Shown here: positions 1 to 12,420 of the stretch, one piece after another
Numbering within the stretch: the stretch's first letter is position 1
Layout of the letters: the number at the start of each line of letters is the position of its first letter
Assembly: GCA_905250885.1 (NCBI GenBank)
Contig: CAJNOQ010001583.1
Location: 1-30,157, forward strand
Source: Didymodactylos carnosus
Taxonomy: Eukaryota > Rotifera > Eurotatoria > Philodinida > Philodinidae
DNA length: 30,157 bases
Direction of reading: 5' to 3'
Made by a program: the position numbers and the translations under genes
Notes under the pieces: generated by a model
Database searches by the model: none
What the model saw: only the letters and a program-made list of their open reading frames with translations
What the model was told of the DNA's origin: nothing

Positions 1-1540
1 TTGTACATAGGCTAATGCAAACTTTGATTATCCGAAAATCACCGTTAAACGCACCATCGGTCCGAATGATTATTATATCAGTTAATAACTCACAAGTTCT
101 ACAAACTAGTGTCACTAAAATCTTAAAAACAATTTATCAATCCGTTGCCTTCCCTCGTTAGTATCAAACGAATAATTATTATTGTAAAAAGTCAGATCGT
201 ATATATTTTAATTCAACTTTTTTGACAACATAAGGTAGTATTATAGTATAAAAAAAGAATACTGATGATATCTGGATTAGGCTAACGGTTTTTATTCTTA
301 TGTTAGTCGCATCACCCATCATGCCAATGGAAAAAACTGATATTTTCATTCTGTTAATTTTTTTGATGATCAAAATCGGAACAGGTCATTAGTTATTTGT
401 TGATCGTACCTATCAAGATCAATTATATTATCTTAGAAATAATTGTGCAGGTATACTATAAGGAATTGTATATCTGAATTAATGATATATTCTTATTATT
501 TTAAATCGAATGTTATTTTTACGGTTTACTTGTTCTCTTACGTCAGTTGAATCTCATAATATATTAAAAACATACGAACAGAAGATAAATTAGATCGACA
601 ATTACTAATTGGAATAAAAGTCAAGGAGCTTTTTGAGAGCATTTAAAAAAAAAATTGTTCCAAATATGATTTTCTAGAAATCTGTTAACTTTGATAATTT
701 TTGAGTAAATAATTTGGTTTAAATGTTTGTAAAGTAAACTTTTCTGAGCAAAATGATATGTCACACGGCTGTGAGTGATGTTTAGAATACACATTATGAG
801 ACGTTTGCCGAAAGGTTCAAAATCTGTACTATATATACCTTTTAACTTCTCAGGCGACTTTTTTGACTTATGTTATTCAAAAAAATCTTCCTATTAGAAA
901 ATCTTCAAAATTTTTTCTAAAATTAAATCTAACGTATTTGGTTAGAGGTTAACAGAATTCTATTTTTAAATTTTGTTCCACTTGTATATAGAGAAAAAGA
1001 TTTACTGATTGTTCACATTCTCCTTTTGATTGGAAACGAAATGAAGACTGCTCTTCAACATAAAATAATAATATTCTAAACTATTTTAATTGAAAGTTCA
1101 TTTATAATATTAACAGAAAATTTGAAGTATGTCTTCAATCATTTTATAAAGTGTTTTTTCTTTTTCTTCTTCGTTTTAGCTTGAAAAAGTCCATTATGAT
1201 TCTTATCCGATATAATGAATCGCAGCTTATGATTAGTTTCGTTGAAATATCTTCATGACTTTATTGAAGAAAAAAAATTTGTTTTCTAATTATGTTTTAT
1301 GAAGAAAAAAAAACAAGAATAATTAATTGTTTGAAATCATTCATTCACGATTCATCTTTGTTTGTTGATAATGATTCAGAATCGAAAATTTGTACAATCT
1401 AATCAATAAAATTAATGAAAATATTGTTGATATAATTTAGACATGAAACAAGAAACATTTTGTTAGAGTAATAATATTTCTTATGGTATTTTAATGAAAG
1501 ATTATTCCAATGTGTAACACAGAATAAAAAAACAATGGAT
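1..1540. other. AT-rich non-coding stretch
   Basis: I see no convincing coding exon, RNA gene or complete mobile element here. The open frame at 179-373 (minus) has no family resemblance and no splice context. The sequence is AT-rich with short A and T runs and stops in all frames. Confidence 0.6.
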
Positions 1541-2477
1541 ATGTGCACTTTTCTTTTTTAAAAATGGTGGAAAGAGTGATTACATTCAGAAGACCACATG
1601 AATAAGCTAAACACGAATATGGAACAATCCATTTTCGCTGAGAATCTAACAAAGAATTCATAGTCGAATTGGTTTAGTTTCAATAAGTGAAAATAGCATT
1701 TTTAAGATGAAAATGTATAAATAAATTTTTTCTACATTTTCTTTTCGAAAATTTTATGTCTAAACAATCAATCTTACATTTCATATTGTACAAGTCTATT
1801 AAATATCATTAAATAAATACTTGTAGTCAGAGATGTGCGCCGCTACTGAAGGTGGAGGTAAATTTTATGAGCCTTCTGCCGTCGCCAATATTTAAAAAAA
1901 TAAAATTCGCTTTTTTTTTATACATGTTTATTTGTAAAATTTTCATGATTTTCAATAAATAAAGAGACTTTATTACCTAGAAAAAGTTACTTTACATATA
2001 ATATTAGTTCTTATTAGCTAATCTTTTTGATCTTCTGTTTATTGAAGTTCTATTTTTGGATCGTATCTTAGTCTCATTTCATGTTCATTTACATCATTAG
2101 TTTCATTGTTCTTCTTTATTATTGCTGTTTTTTTCTTCTCTTTTTTTATCTTTCTAATTTCTTAAACGGTAAACACTTTAGAAAAATCTACAAGTATTTA
2201 TTTAATGATATTGAATAGACTTGTACAATGTGAAAAGTAAGATTGATTATCTAGACATAAAATTTTTGAAAAGAAAATGTAGAAAAAATTTATTTATACA
2301 TTTTCATCTTAAAAACTATTTTTACTCATTGAAACTAAACCAATTTGACTATGAATTCGTTGTTAGACGGTTAGATTCTCAGCGAAAATGGATTGTCCCA
2401 TATTCGTGTTTAACTTATTCATGTGGTCTTCTGAATGTAATCATTCTTTTCATCATTTTTAAAAGAAAAGTGTACGT
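1541..2477. repeat. Long inverted repeat, ~290 bp arms around a ~360 bp spacer
   Basis: The left arm (about 1541-1826) is the near-perfect reverse complement of the right arm (about 2188-2477). For example, the left arm ends AAATAAATACTTGTAG and the right arm begins CTACAAGTATTTATTT. Both arms carry small indels and substitutions. The spacer 1827-2187 contains a locally GC-richer piece near 1831-1890 in otherwise AT-rich DNA. The open frame at 2221-2490 lies inside the right arm and is not a gene. The structure fits a non-autonomous foldback or MITE-like element, or an inverted duplication. I did not find target-site duplications, so the class is open. Confidence 0.8.
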
Positions 2478-3095
2478 GTCTTTTCATTAAAATTAAATAT
2501 AAAAAAAATTTTCAAATCATTTCATAAAATGTTATTATTCAACTAGTCTATATTTAAAATTTAGTGTTTCACTATTATTATTGAATATCAGCTTTGGTCC
2601 CATTCATTCAAAGAATGTTTTATTTGTAAGACGAAGAATGAATACTTGTGTTAAAAACTCGCATTTTCTCTTTCATAATAGAATGTTTTTTATTTTCTTC
2701 CAATAAAACGAGATCTATACAGAAAAGTCGTTTTCTTCTTCGATTTTTTTAAAAAAAATGTAAAAAAAGGGACCAAAAAAAATAAAAAAAAAAAAAAAAA
2801 AAAAGAGAAGAAATTTATTATATACTTATAAAACTGAAGGAATACACTAGAGACACGCACCTAATTTGTATGATAAGAGATCTCTATATTAAATTTGATC
2901 GAGAAAATTATTGCCACTTACTTGTCACCAAGAAATTAAATATTAGAGTAATAATAATTATACAGTCGACTATTTGAACTTTTGGACAGCTGTCAGTAAA
3001 TGAGCCAGTTAATTTTGAATAACGGGGATTGATTCAATCAACACGACATGTTTATTATAAACTGCACATAAAATAAGAATCTAAGAAAAGAAGAG

Positions 3096-3126
<31 letters not shown>

Positions 3127-3857
3127 ATAAGAAATGAGAGAAAGCTATTTATGAAGGCTAGAAATAGGAGTATTTACTGCAATTAAAATTACATTTATTT
3201 CCTGAATTAGAAAAAAAGAAGCAAGGTAGACTATATATAGCGTATAAACAAGGCAAATTAAAGAACGGAAACGATGGATATCTAGATAGTTGATCAAATT
3301 TTTCCAGTTATTTGTAAAAGTCAAATATAATAGAGTTTAAAGAAAAAAAGTGAACAACTGTTGTGTAAAATCTAGATAATTTAAAGACATTCTAATTACT
3401 TTTTATTTTTTATTCTTTTTATGTAAATATTATCTGCTTCAAAGTTTATTAATTTAAAAGAATAAAAAGTGATGAGGTGAGCAATTCTTGCATCTATCAT
3501 TTAGCTATATGAGAAACACAAATATTAAAGTACATACACATTTACTCCCGATCATCACTCTTCAACTTATCTCATCTTCTTAGGATAAAAAAAAAATCCC
3601 ATTTAAGATATGATAAAAAGTGAGAGAGAGAGAGAGAGAAAGAAAGAGACAGCAAAAAAAAAAATAAAAAAAAAAAAGGAATGCTCAGTGCATATAAAGA
3701 AGAATGAAGAAGTATCTATCCGAAAAAAAGGAAAAAAATTATAAAAAAAGAAATCAGAAAAAAAGATAAATAATAGGCGGAAAGAACAATACTCGGGAGA
3801 AACGTTAGCTGAGAAATGTTCGGAAAATTGATTTCTATATTTATATATTCACATAGA

Positions 3858-3897
3858 AAGAACAAGAACAAGAACAAGAACAAGAACAAGAACAAGA
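3858..3897. repeat. Hexanucleotide tandem repeat (AAGAAC)n
   Basis: About six to seven uninterrupted copies of AAGAAC, running into a purine-rich tail and a short GT run. It is read as a Leu/Phe repeat on the other strand, which is a shadow of the repeat and not a protein. Confidence 0.9.
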
Positions 3898-4364
3898 AGA
3901 GGAAGAAGAAAAATGTGTGTGTGTGTGAGAGAGTTATGTAGAACAAGAGAGCGAATTAATGACCGTCACTTATCGAAAAACTAAATATCTAAACACAGCA
4001 ACAGATTGAAAGAATTTGATTATTATTTCTACAATTATTTCATTTTTAAACAGTAAGTTTTCTATTGTTGTTGTTTTTTTTTCGTTTTCAATGTTGTTAA
4101 ATGTTTTTTGTTTTTAAAACATAAAATTCAATCGGATAAAATAACAACTTATCATAGATATTAATTATCTACCGGATATTGTTTAAAAAGATGCGCAACA
4201 CAATAACATGCAACATAGAGTGCACAAAAAAAATAATAAGTTCTAGTAGTTTTTTAAAAACGGAAGTTAAGCATTTTTTTTGTTTTTCTTCTTCTTCTTC
4301 ATAACACTATTTGTAAAATACTGAATTTATGAACATACATAAGAGATGATACATACCTTGAAGA

Positions 4365-4370
<6 letters not shown>

Positions 4371-4415
<45 letters not shown>
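4371..4415. repeat. (GA)n microsatellite
   Basis: About 22 dinucleotide units of GA with one GG interruption at the right end. A simple sequence repeat in non-coding DNA. Confidence 0.95.
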
Positions 4416-4420
<5 letters not shown>

Positions 4421-5439
4421 AAAATCTTTTTTTTGTCAGATTTTTAAAACATTTTTTTGTCTTTCTCTCATACCTTTATGTTGATTAGAGTATAATATTG
4501 TAGTATATTAAAAACATATTAAACTATAGTATGTTTAATCTTGTCTCATGTTGTCGAATAATGATCTATCTATATATTTTTCAAATGTTATTTAACAATA
4601 GAGAAGAAAAAAACTCTCTTGAGAATATGTGATCACATATATAGAAAAAGTCATATTGATTAAATAAAGAGTTAGAATGTAAATGAAATTTACGTAAATA
4701 TATTAAAAGCATAACTACGATATATATGTACGATATGAAATTCTAGAAAAAATAAGAGTAATAATAATAATGTTAACAAACTAATGATCGTACAACAAAG
4801 GTCGTATAAAATTGTTTAGAAAGAAAGAGCTTAGAAAAAAGTTCTGTTGATTTTGTTTTTTTTTTTTTTTTTTTAGATAACCATGTATTATCATTCTAAA
4901 GACAAAAATTTCCTCCTATTGCTATAGTTTAGTTGGTATAGTTTTCTTCTTTTTTTTTTTTTCATACATGACATAGAAAAAAACGCCCAACTTTTATAGT
5001 AATTTTATTCCAACATTTTGATTACTTTATCTTCTCACTGAATATTTGTTTATCTAAAAGAGCATGACGCTCTGTTTTATTTCATTGACTATGCGTATAA
5101 ACATCGACTCGACTATCCATTCTCATTGTTTTTCTATTTTTATAATTTTAATAGTTGAAAAAATACAAAACTAACTACGGTAAGAAAGAACTTATTATTA
5201 ATATTCGAATCGTTTAATAGTAATTGTGAAAAGAAATATGTGTGTCTCAAAACTAAAATCAAAAAATCTCAACGAAAGATAAAAACAGACATATATAGTG
5301 TATGGGTGTGTGTGTATGCGATTTATATTCCAAATCACAATTGTATTGACATAAGATTTGCATTAGACGTTTCGCAAAAAACAAAAAAAAAGGATGTAAT
5401 GGAAAAATCTAATTTCATATAGTGCTGCTCAAGAAAAAG

Positions 5440-5472
<33 letters not shown>

Positions 5473-7148
5473 AAAATAAGAAAGAGAAAAGAATAAGTGC
5501 TTGGACATAAATATCATTAAGAGAGATTAAATAGTATTAGAACTTCAACTAACTCAAACATAGTTATAGTTCATAGAAAATTATCATTTGATGATTAATT
5601 AATGTACGTGATGATAATCTAATCGTTCGAACGTTTTGTTTGATACTCATAAAAAATAAATATCTTCTTCCTCCGGTACGTAATTTTCTTTTTTTTTTAA
5701 TGGCTAGTACGAGTTCCTAATTATCTCTAGAGAACATATTTATTCATTACTCAATTTTAACATATGCCTACAAATAATAAATAATTTTCATTAGAAAAAC
5801 TTTTTTTTTTTGTGTTTTTTTTTTTTTTTTTTTATTAAACACTTTGGCATTTCCTTTCTATTGTCTAACAAAGGATACTAACTAAAAGTAAATATTAGTT
5901 TATAGAGACCCACTTGAAACTATGCATTCTTTAAAGTGGTTGTGATCTTCAGCTCATTTCAATATAAAAAAAAAAGAAAACGTCGTCCAACCTTTTTTTC
6001 GACTTATAAGAAAACAAAATATTTTAGTTTTTAAAAACTTTCTTTTATACTACTAATTTTTGGAGAAAATTTATTCTCTATTTTTGTTGGACATTTTCAA
6101 ACCCGTACAAAAACAGAAAAAGAGAGAGAATAATATTCGATTATTTTATTTGGAATCAAAAGAATTTAATTGTTATTTAACTAATGAATAGTAGTGTTCT
6201 ATGATTTCCGTTTTCTCGCTTATTTTCAAAATAATATTATTTTGTTCTAAATGTATAAAACATATTCTCTTTATTCAATCTCCCTAGAGAATACTACAGT
6301 AACTGTCAACTTCACACCTCGAAAAAACAAACAAAATAAAACCATCATATACAAATAGAAACAGATGCATTGTGAAGTGTTCAAACAACCATCTCTTTAA
6401 ACAACAGATGTGTCAAAAATAAATTAGATATCTAATCTATTGTTGTTTGAAATAGAAAATCGATCATATTATTTTAAAAAATGAAAAAAAAAAATAAAAT
6501 TCAAAAATAAAATTTATATTTCTAATTAATGATAATGTTACAATATTTTATCTAATTTAAACTACAAGTCAAAAAAGACTATGTAAATTAGCACACAAAA
6601 AACAACAACAACAAAGAAATGAATATTTTTATGAAACGAGATAGATGTTTAAAACAAGAGTAAGATGAAAACAAAAAGATACAAGAGAGATTGATGTTTG
6701 GTTACAACAGGTTACAATGAACCTGCTATTGCCTTTTAATCTTTGATGATGATGATAGAGTAACAGTATGTGTATAATGTGTATCTATTTGTCTGTCTAT
6801 CTTCTTTGTGTTTACATTTCTTACATCAACATAATAACAATACAATTTTTTTTTTTCGTTTTTTTCCCTTCCCTTTATTATCATTTTCAGTATAATAAGT
6901 CTCCAAACAAAGAAAATCGACAGAGGAAAAACGATATCTTTATGTGAGAGGACTGTTTTCATCAAATTTTTCTCTCTCTAGTATATTCATATTCATTCAT
7001 TTATTGATTTATAGACTTTGAAACTAATTATGATTCTATACGTCAAAATACAACTTAAAAAACTATTTATTTATGATTAACAAACTATTCTTAATATTTG
7101 GGTATACTAACTAAAGTGAGAAATTGACACATTTTTCTAGGAATTCGT

Positions 7149-7187
<39 letters not shown>

Positions 7188-7344
7188 AATAAAAAGTAAT
7201 TTTAAGATTGGTTAGAACATAGAATTTTTTTTTTTTTTATATTATTTATAAAATTAAAAAAAATTTTTTTTTTTTTAAAAAAAATATTATTAAATTTTGG
7301 TTATACAAAAAAAATTCACAAATTGACAAATTTTTTTTGCAATT

Positions 7345-7378
<34 letters not shown>

Positions 7379-7706
7379 TGAATATCATAGAAACTTACTT
7401 GATACTTTCTGATCTACATAGACTTTTTTTTTTTGTAAATATATTAAGAAACAGTTTAAAAAGTTAGATAGAACTAAAAATTAAATTAAATAATATTATT
7501 TTATAATTTTTTAAAAATTTATTCAATTAAAATAATTTCAAACAATGATCTTATAAAAACAAAGAAAAAAGATTGTCTTCTCTTGTACAGAAGTGAAAAA
7601 TTTTCTATTAAATTACATTTATTTTTCTATATTTGAATTATCTAACAATAAAAATATATTATATTTTCTAGGATAAAATTTTTATTTTCAAACTATTGTT
7701 TTACGT

Positions 7707-7733
7707 ATGGAATTTTATTCTTTTCTATTGTAA
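7707..7733 (+). promoter_or_regulatory. Short upstream ORF whose stop overlaps the rapsyn start codon
   Basis: ATG at 7707-7709 opens an eight-codon frame that ends with TAA at 7731-7733. The last A of this stop is the first base of the rapsyn ATG, giving TAATG. If the mRNA begins upstream of 7707, this uORF could limit translation or allow reinitiation at the main start. That role is inference; the transcript start is unknown. Confidence 0.4.
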
Positions 7734-10244
7734 TGGGCCAAAGAATGGTTAAACGACAAGTGAATGAAGGTCTTGTGTTATATACACAAAAAAATTATGA
7801 AGATGCAATTAAAAAATGGAAAACAGCTATTCATAAAATGAAAGATAAACATTTAAAATTTACTACACTTGGTTATATTGCATCAGCATGTCGTGATCGT
7901 GGACGAAATCGTGATTATTTAGTATATAGTGTTCAACAAATCGATATTGCTCATGAACTTGATGATAATGTACTTCGTTCACAAGCATATTTAAATTTGG
8001 CACGTGCTAATGAAATTCTTGCCGATTATTTTAAAGCTGTTTCATATAGTCGTTCGTCTTTACAACATGCATGTTCAAATGATCGTATTCATGGTTATGC
8101 TTATCTTGCAATGGCTGATGCCTACATTGGTATTTGTAATTTTTCTAAAACATTAGAATGTCTTGATAAAGCATTATCAATTTCTCGTGATCATGATGAT
8201 TATGTAATGGAAATACAAGTACTTAGTACAATGGGAAAAGTATTTCTTGCATTAAAAGATTTTCCAAAAGCATTAAAATATCAAGAAAAAGCACTTCAAT
8301 TAGCTATATCAAATGCAAAATTTTCAACTGAAGATAATATTAATACGGCAACAAAATTTGTACGATTAACAAAATTAAAATTAGCTACACCCTATCGTTT
8401 ATTAGGAGAATATGATACAGCAACAAAATGTGTTGAAGTAAATATTCACAAATAAAAATTTACTATATATCATATTTAAAATAGTTCATTCTCTTAAATT
8501 AGTTCAAAATTTTTTTAAAAATTTAAATATTTTATTATTGTCGATTGTATCATATGTTTTCTAATATTTAGGAAGCTATGAGTGCTGCGAGTGCTATCGG
8601 TGATCGACCTATTCAAGCCAAATGTTTAGTTGTTCTTGGTGATATTCAACGATCAAAGGATAATGCTGAAGTAAGTCATATATTATTAATACTACAGAGT
8701 ATTTTGATGATGAAAAAAAAAACAAAAATAACAATAAAAAATAAATTATTAGTGGTTTATTAGTCAATCTCCTATTGTAAATATGTGGTACTATATGATT
8801 TTTTTTCTTCTTATTCTTTTCATTTAAAGACGGCATGTAAAAAATATCAAGCAGCACTTCCTATGTTACAAGATATGGGTGATCGTTACGGTTATACACT
8901 TGCAATGTTATGTTTAGCAAAAGCATTGATCAAATTAGAAGGTCAACAACATATGGTAAGAGAGAACATATAATCTTTTCTTTTCATGTCAAATGAGGTT
9001 AGATTATAAACATTAGGCCTAGTCGTTATAAAACCTTGTTAGTTATTTTGTTATTTATTCTCTCTAAAATTCTTTGGATGTCATACAAGATACAGAAATA
9101 TTTAATCATCAAAAAAAAAAAGAACAACATATTTGTTGATGTCATTCAAAATAAAGAATTTTGTTACTGTTATTTTCCTGATGAATTTTTAAATTAACAT
9201 GTTAGTGTCTGGTCAATATACGCTAGATTAGAACACAATATTATATCTGTTCAGTATGGAACATCATCTTTCTTGTATGATGATATTTGTTTCGCCTACT
9301 ACCATCACATCACATCACATCACGTATATATATATATAATAATATTATTACTATTTGAAGTTTTGGGTAAAACTAGTTTGTTTTTTCTATATCGAATGTT
9401 ATAATGGCACAATATCTCTATTTATAGTAGACATATATAGAATAATTAAACGGTTTCGATCACAAACAAATAAACAAACGTAGCGCATGATCAAGCACAA
9501 TAACATCAAAATAAATCTTATCAAATATCATCACTATTAGCTCTGTAATATAAGTCTTCTGGAAATTTGTCCATTCTATTAAACTCAACAGTTAGAATTG
9601 AAAATATACAGATAATATGTTTCATTTTCATGATCTAATATAGTTTCTTAAGACGACAAAAAATGTACAATCATTCTCGATTTCTTCTAACTACTGTATG
9701 TTTCTGATTTCATAGAGTATAATTGTTTACACAACTAATACCTTCCAGATCCGATATTTTCGCCATATTTATAGTTACTGTTCGATATATTCAAAAACTT
9801 AATAAATTCTATTTTTATATGTTTAGGCTGTTGAAGTAGTATCAACAGCTTTGTCAATTGCTCAAACAATCGGCAATAAATTGATGCAAGCTCGTTGTTA
9901 TTTATTAAGTGAAATGATATATTTATCGGAAAATCGTTTAGATGATGCAAAAAAAGCATGTGAATCTAGTTATCAATTATTTAAAGAAATGGATTTATAT
10001 TGTATATGTAATCAATTAATTGGATCTCATCCAGATACCCTTCAAATTCTTCCTTGTACACACATATTTCATGAAAGGTAATTTTAATCTTTCATAAATC
10101 ATTTCATATTGATTAAATATGTTATCCAATTTTAGATGCATAATTCCACTATTACAGAAATGGACAATTGAAACACAAAATTGTCCTAAATGTAAAAAAG
10201 GATTAATTTATAATAGAAGTTATGTAGCTTTTTGTTGTGATTGA
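7733..10244 (+). CDS. RAPSN: Rapsyn-like protein (43 kDa receptor-associated protein of the synapse), 5 exons
   Basis: Rapsyn clusters nicotinic acetylcholine receptors under the postsynaptic membrane. Exons by GT-AG sites with continuous frame: 7733-8437, 8572-8670, 8830-8955, 9827-10077, 10136-10244, giving 429 residues (human 412). The product starts MGQ, the N-myristoylation context of rapsyn. Most of the protein (about 5-350) is TPR repeats, including a family-like segment YLNLARANE near residue 87. The C-terminus is a RING-H2: C369, C371, C387, H389, H392, C395, C410, C413, with CTHIFHERC and CPKC visible. The first Cys pair is spaced C-x-C where vertebrate rapsyn has C-x2-C. Introns are 134, 159, 871 and 58 nt; the 871 nt intron (8956-9826) holds a CATCA tandem repeat and a TA run near 9299-9340. 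The start is supported by the MGQ context. The gene is convergent with the IAP gene downstream. Confidence 0.93.
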
Positions 10245-10699
10245 AAATTAAGAGAAAAATATGTTATTTTATATTAAAAAAAAAATATTGTACATAACAA
10301 AATGATTAGTAAACACCGGTGTAAGTATCGTATATAGAATACAGGTTGTCGATTTAAATGGATTATTGAAATTTTTGTGTTCAGAGTCCGATAAATTATT
10401 GTTTTTTTTTGTTAATTTCGTTAATATTAAATATAAATTTTTTTTGATATAGGTGTTTATTTCTTCTCAAATGATAATAGAATGGATTATGTATGTTATT
10501 ATTAAAGGTGCTAGCATTTAGTGATTGTTCCATCTTAGGAATGAAGTTCCCGAGTATCACTTCGACGTTTCCTAGTAGCCTACTTGATTATGGATAGGTT
10601 TTTTATGCTAAATACGCATCGGATATATGTTCGACTATCAACGATCGTCTAAAACCTCTGTTTGATTTTAGAATCTCTAGAAATTCATCATGAACTTTC
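10245..10699. other. Rapsyn 3' flank, non-coding
   Basis: AT-rich sequence following the rapsyn stop. There is no AATAAA immediately downstream; AATATTAAATA-type variants occur near 10420. No gene seen. Confidence 0.5.
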
Positions 10700-10936
10700 A
10701 TCTGAATAAATTCTATTCAAACTAGATTGTACAGCACATCAAACTATCTACAAGTTATTGGAACAAGTCTTCGCTGAGTTACAAAAATTTCAGTTTTTTT
10801 ATCTAGTTAAAATGACACTAATAAAATATTTTTCGAAATGAAAAAAAAAAGATTATATGTCAGCGAAAACCTGTTCCAATAACTTGTACACATGAAGAAC
10901 TTGATATGCTCTACAGTCTGATGTGAACAGAATTCG
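10700..10936. repeat. Small foldback (MITE-like) inverted repeat, ~240 bp
   Basis: Left arm about 10707-10777 and right arm about 10859-10936 are imperfect reverse complements. CTACAAGTTATTGGAACA at 10748-10765 pairs with TGTTCCAATAACTTGTA in the right arm. The centre is AT-rich. No coding sequence is inside. No target-site duplication was identified with confidence. Confidence 0.7.
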
Positions 10937-12420
10937 TTTTTCTCTCATTTAGGTTACATTATTTCATATTGTTGGTCGTATAATTACAAACCTTTGCACT
11001 AATGAACAGAATATAAGTTTCGTATCTGAATATGATACTTCGACTATCGAAATTTAAAGTATAATTATTTGTGCTCGTATATTAAGTATACAGGCGGACA
11101 TCTGGTTTTATGAATTAAAAAATGATTATTTTTGCATAATATTGTCTTATTATGTGTCAAATTTTAATAGAAGTAATTTGAAAAAAAATTCGTTCCGATG
11201 AAAAGTCTTTGAGCGGGAGGGGAGGGGGAGAACCTTGTCCTGAATTTTTGTCAAAACACTTTTTTATTTGTAAAACTACTAAGTGATACATCACTCGATG
11301 TAGTTTTTCATGCTGATTCCAGATATATATAATTTGTCTTGATAAAAAACGTTTTGATATAAGGAAATTCAACTTTACCTTTTGAAAAGCCTATATTTTC
11401 GTCTAGTTAAAAAACAGCAAAAAACCGCATGCGCTATAGATGCAAGACACCGAGATGAACGTTTGATGTAAATTTGAACGTTATCAGAGTTTAGGAAAAT
11501 TTAGGAAGTCAATTGCACGAGTAACGTAGCGAGGAAAAGGGATTTTCCGGGGAAAACGACGGGTTTTTTATCCACATTTTTTAAGATAAAGCAAAAGTTT
11601 CTTTTCAACATCATATAGTTGCCATTTTTCTGCTCCAGACAATATCAGAACGCAGTGTTTCGATCGCTTTGTTCGAAATACGCAACCAACATTTTCTTTA
11701 AAAACGCGCTAATTAGTACGTGAATTTTCTTTACCGATTTTCTGAACAAAGAAAACTTCTAGAAAAAAAATTTTTTCATCATTAAATCGGTGTGGTGTTT
11801 AGCCAAAATATACATAACGATATTCAAATCTCAAAAAAGTGCACTTACGATTTTGAGTCAAACTTCCGCCTATATGCCCACTGTGGTATGTTCTAAGAGT
11901 GTTTAACATTTGAGTAGTCTTCGTATTACAATAAAAGTAGGCTAATTGTATCTCTATTACTCTGATTCTTTATAAATAAACATATAGGTATCCTAGTGTT
12001 ACATGGCGCCAAATTTATCGAACAACTCAGTTTTTTCTCTTACAATTTTAAACCCATTTTATTTTTTTATCTACAAGGTTGGTTCAAATAGTTTGTATAA
12101 AAGAAGGAACAAAAGAATCTAATGGCAATAATAATAAGATATTCTGACGTTTGTAAAACGCGTCGATTTTTGAAAACAAAAATTTTGAAAAAAAAGAAAA
12201 AGAATGAGATAACTGTTTTAAACTTAAAAACAAAACATAGTGATAAAAATAAATAGAGTCATAAGGATTACCTGATGTAGAAGAAAAAGATTTTTCAATT
12301 TGAAAGTAAAACATAAAACGGAAGATATAGACTGACATGACAAGTACTTTATCATTTTTAAATGATTAGAGTACAAAGAAGACAAAAAGTCAAAAACAAT
12401 AATAACTTATTTATAATGAG
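10937..12420. other. Intergenic region between convergent rapsyn and IAP genes
   Basis: No coding exon recognised. The stretch around 11400-11900 is less AT-rich than its surroundings and may be an old repeat remnant. Open frames at 11157-11372 and 12084-12338 (minus) have no family features. The 3' end of the IAP transcript should lie in the right part; a possible minus-strand AATAAA reads from TTTATT at about 12057-12062. Confidence 0.5.

Larger units (their letters stand above)
2478..7706. other. Low-complexity non-coding region upstream of rapsyn
   Basis: Over 5 kb without a recognisable gene. It holds poly-A tracts near 2783-2804, 3099-3124, 7150-7180 and 7349-7375, poly-T near 4857-4874 and 5818-5833, a GA microsatellite, a hexanucleotide repeat, a short TA run near 5453-5471 and GA near 3619-3640. 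Open frames at 3716-3946 (repeat-derived, F/L-rich), 5240-5422 and 6726-6965 show no family features. The promoter and any 5' exon of rapsyn may lie at the right end; TTTCTAG at about 7666-7672 could be the acceptor of an untranslated exon. Confidence 0.6.

Noticed and set aside
2221..2490. 89-codon open frame (plus)
   Set aside because: It lies inside the right arm of the long inverted repeat, has no family features and is explained by the repeat.
3716..3946. Phe/Leu-rich 76-codon frame (minus)
   Set aside because: Produced by the AAGAAC and A-rich simple repeats read on the other strand.
9735..9959. 74-codon minus-strand frame opposite rapsyn exon 4
   Set aside because: Antisense shadow of a clearly conserved rapsyn exon.
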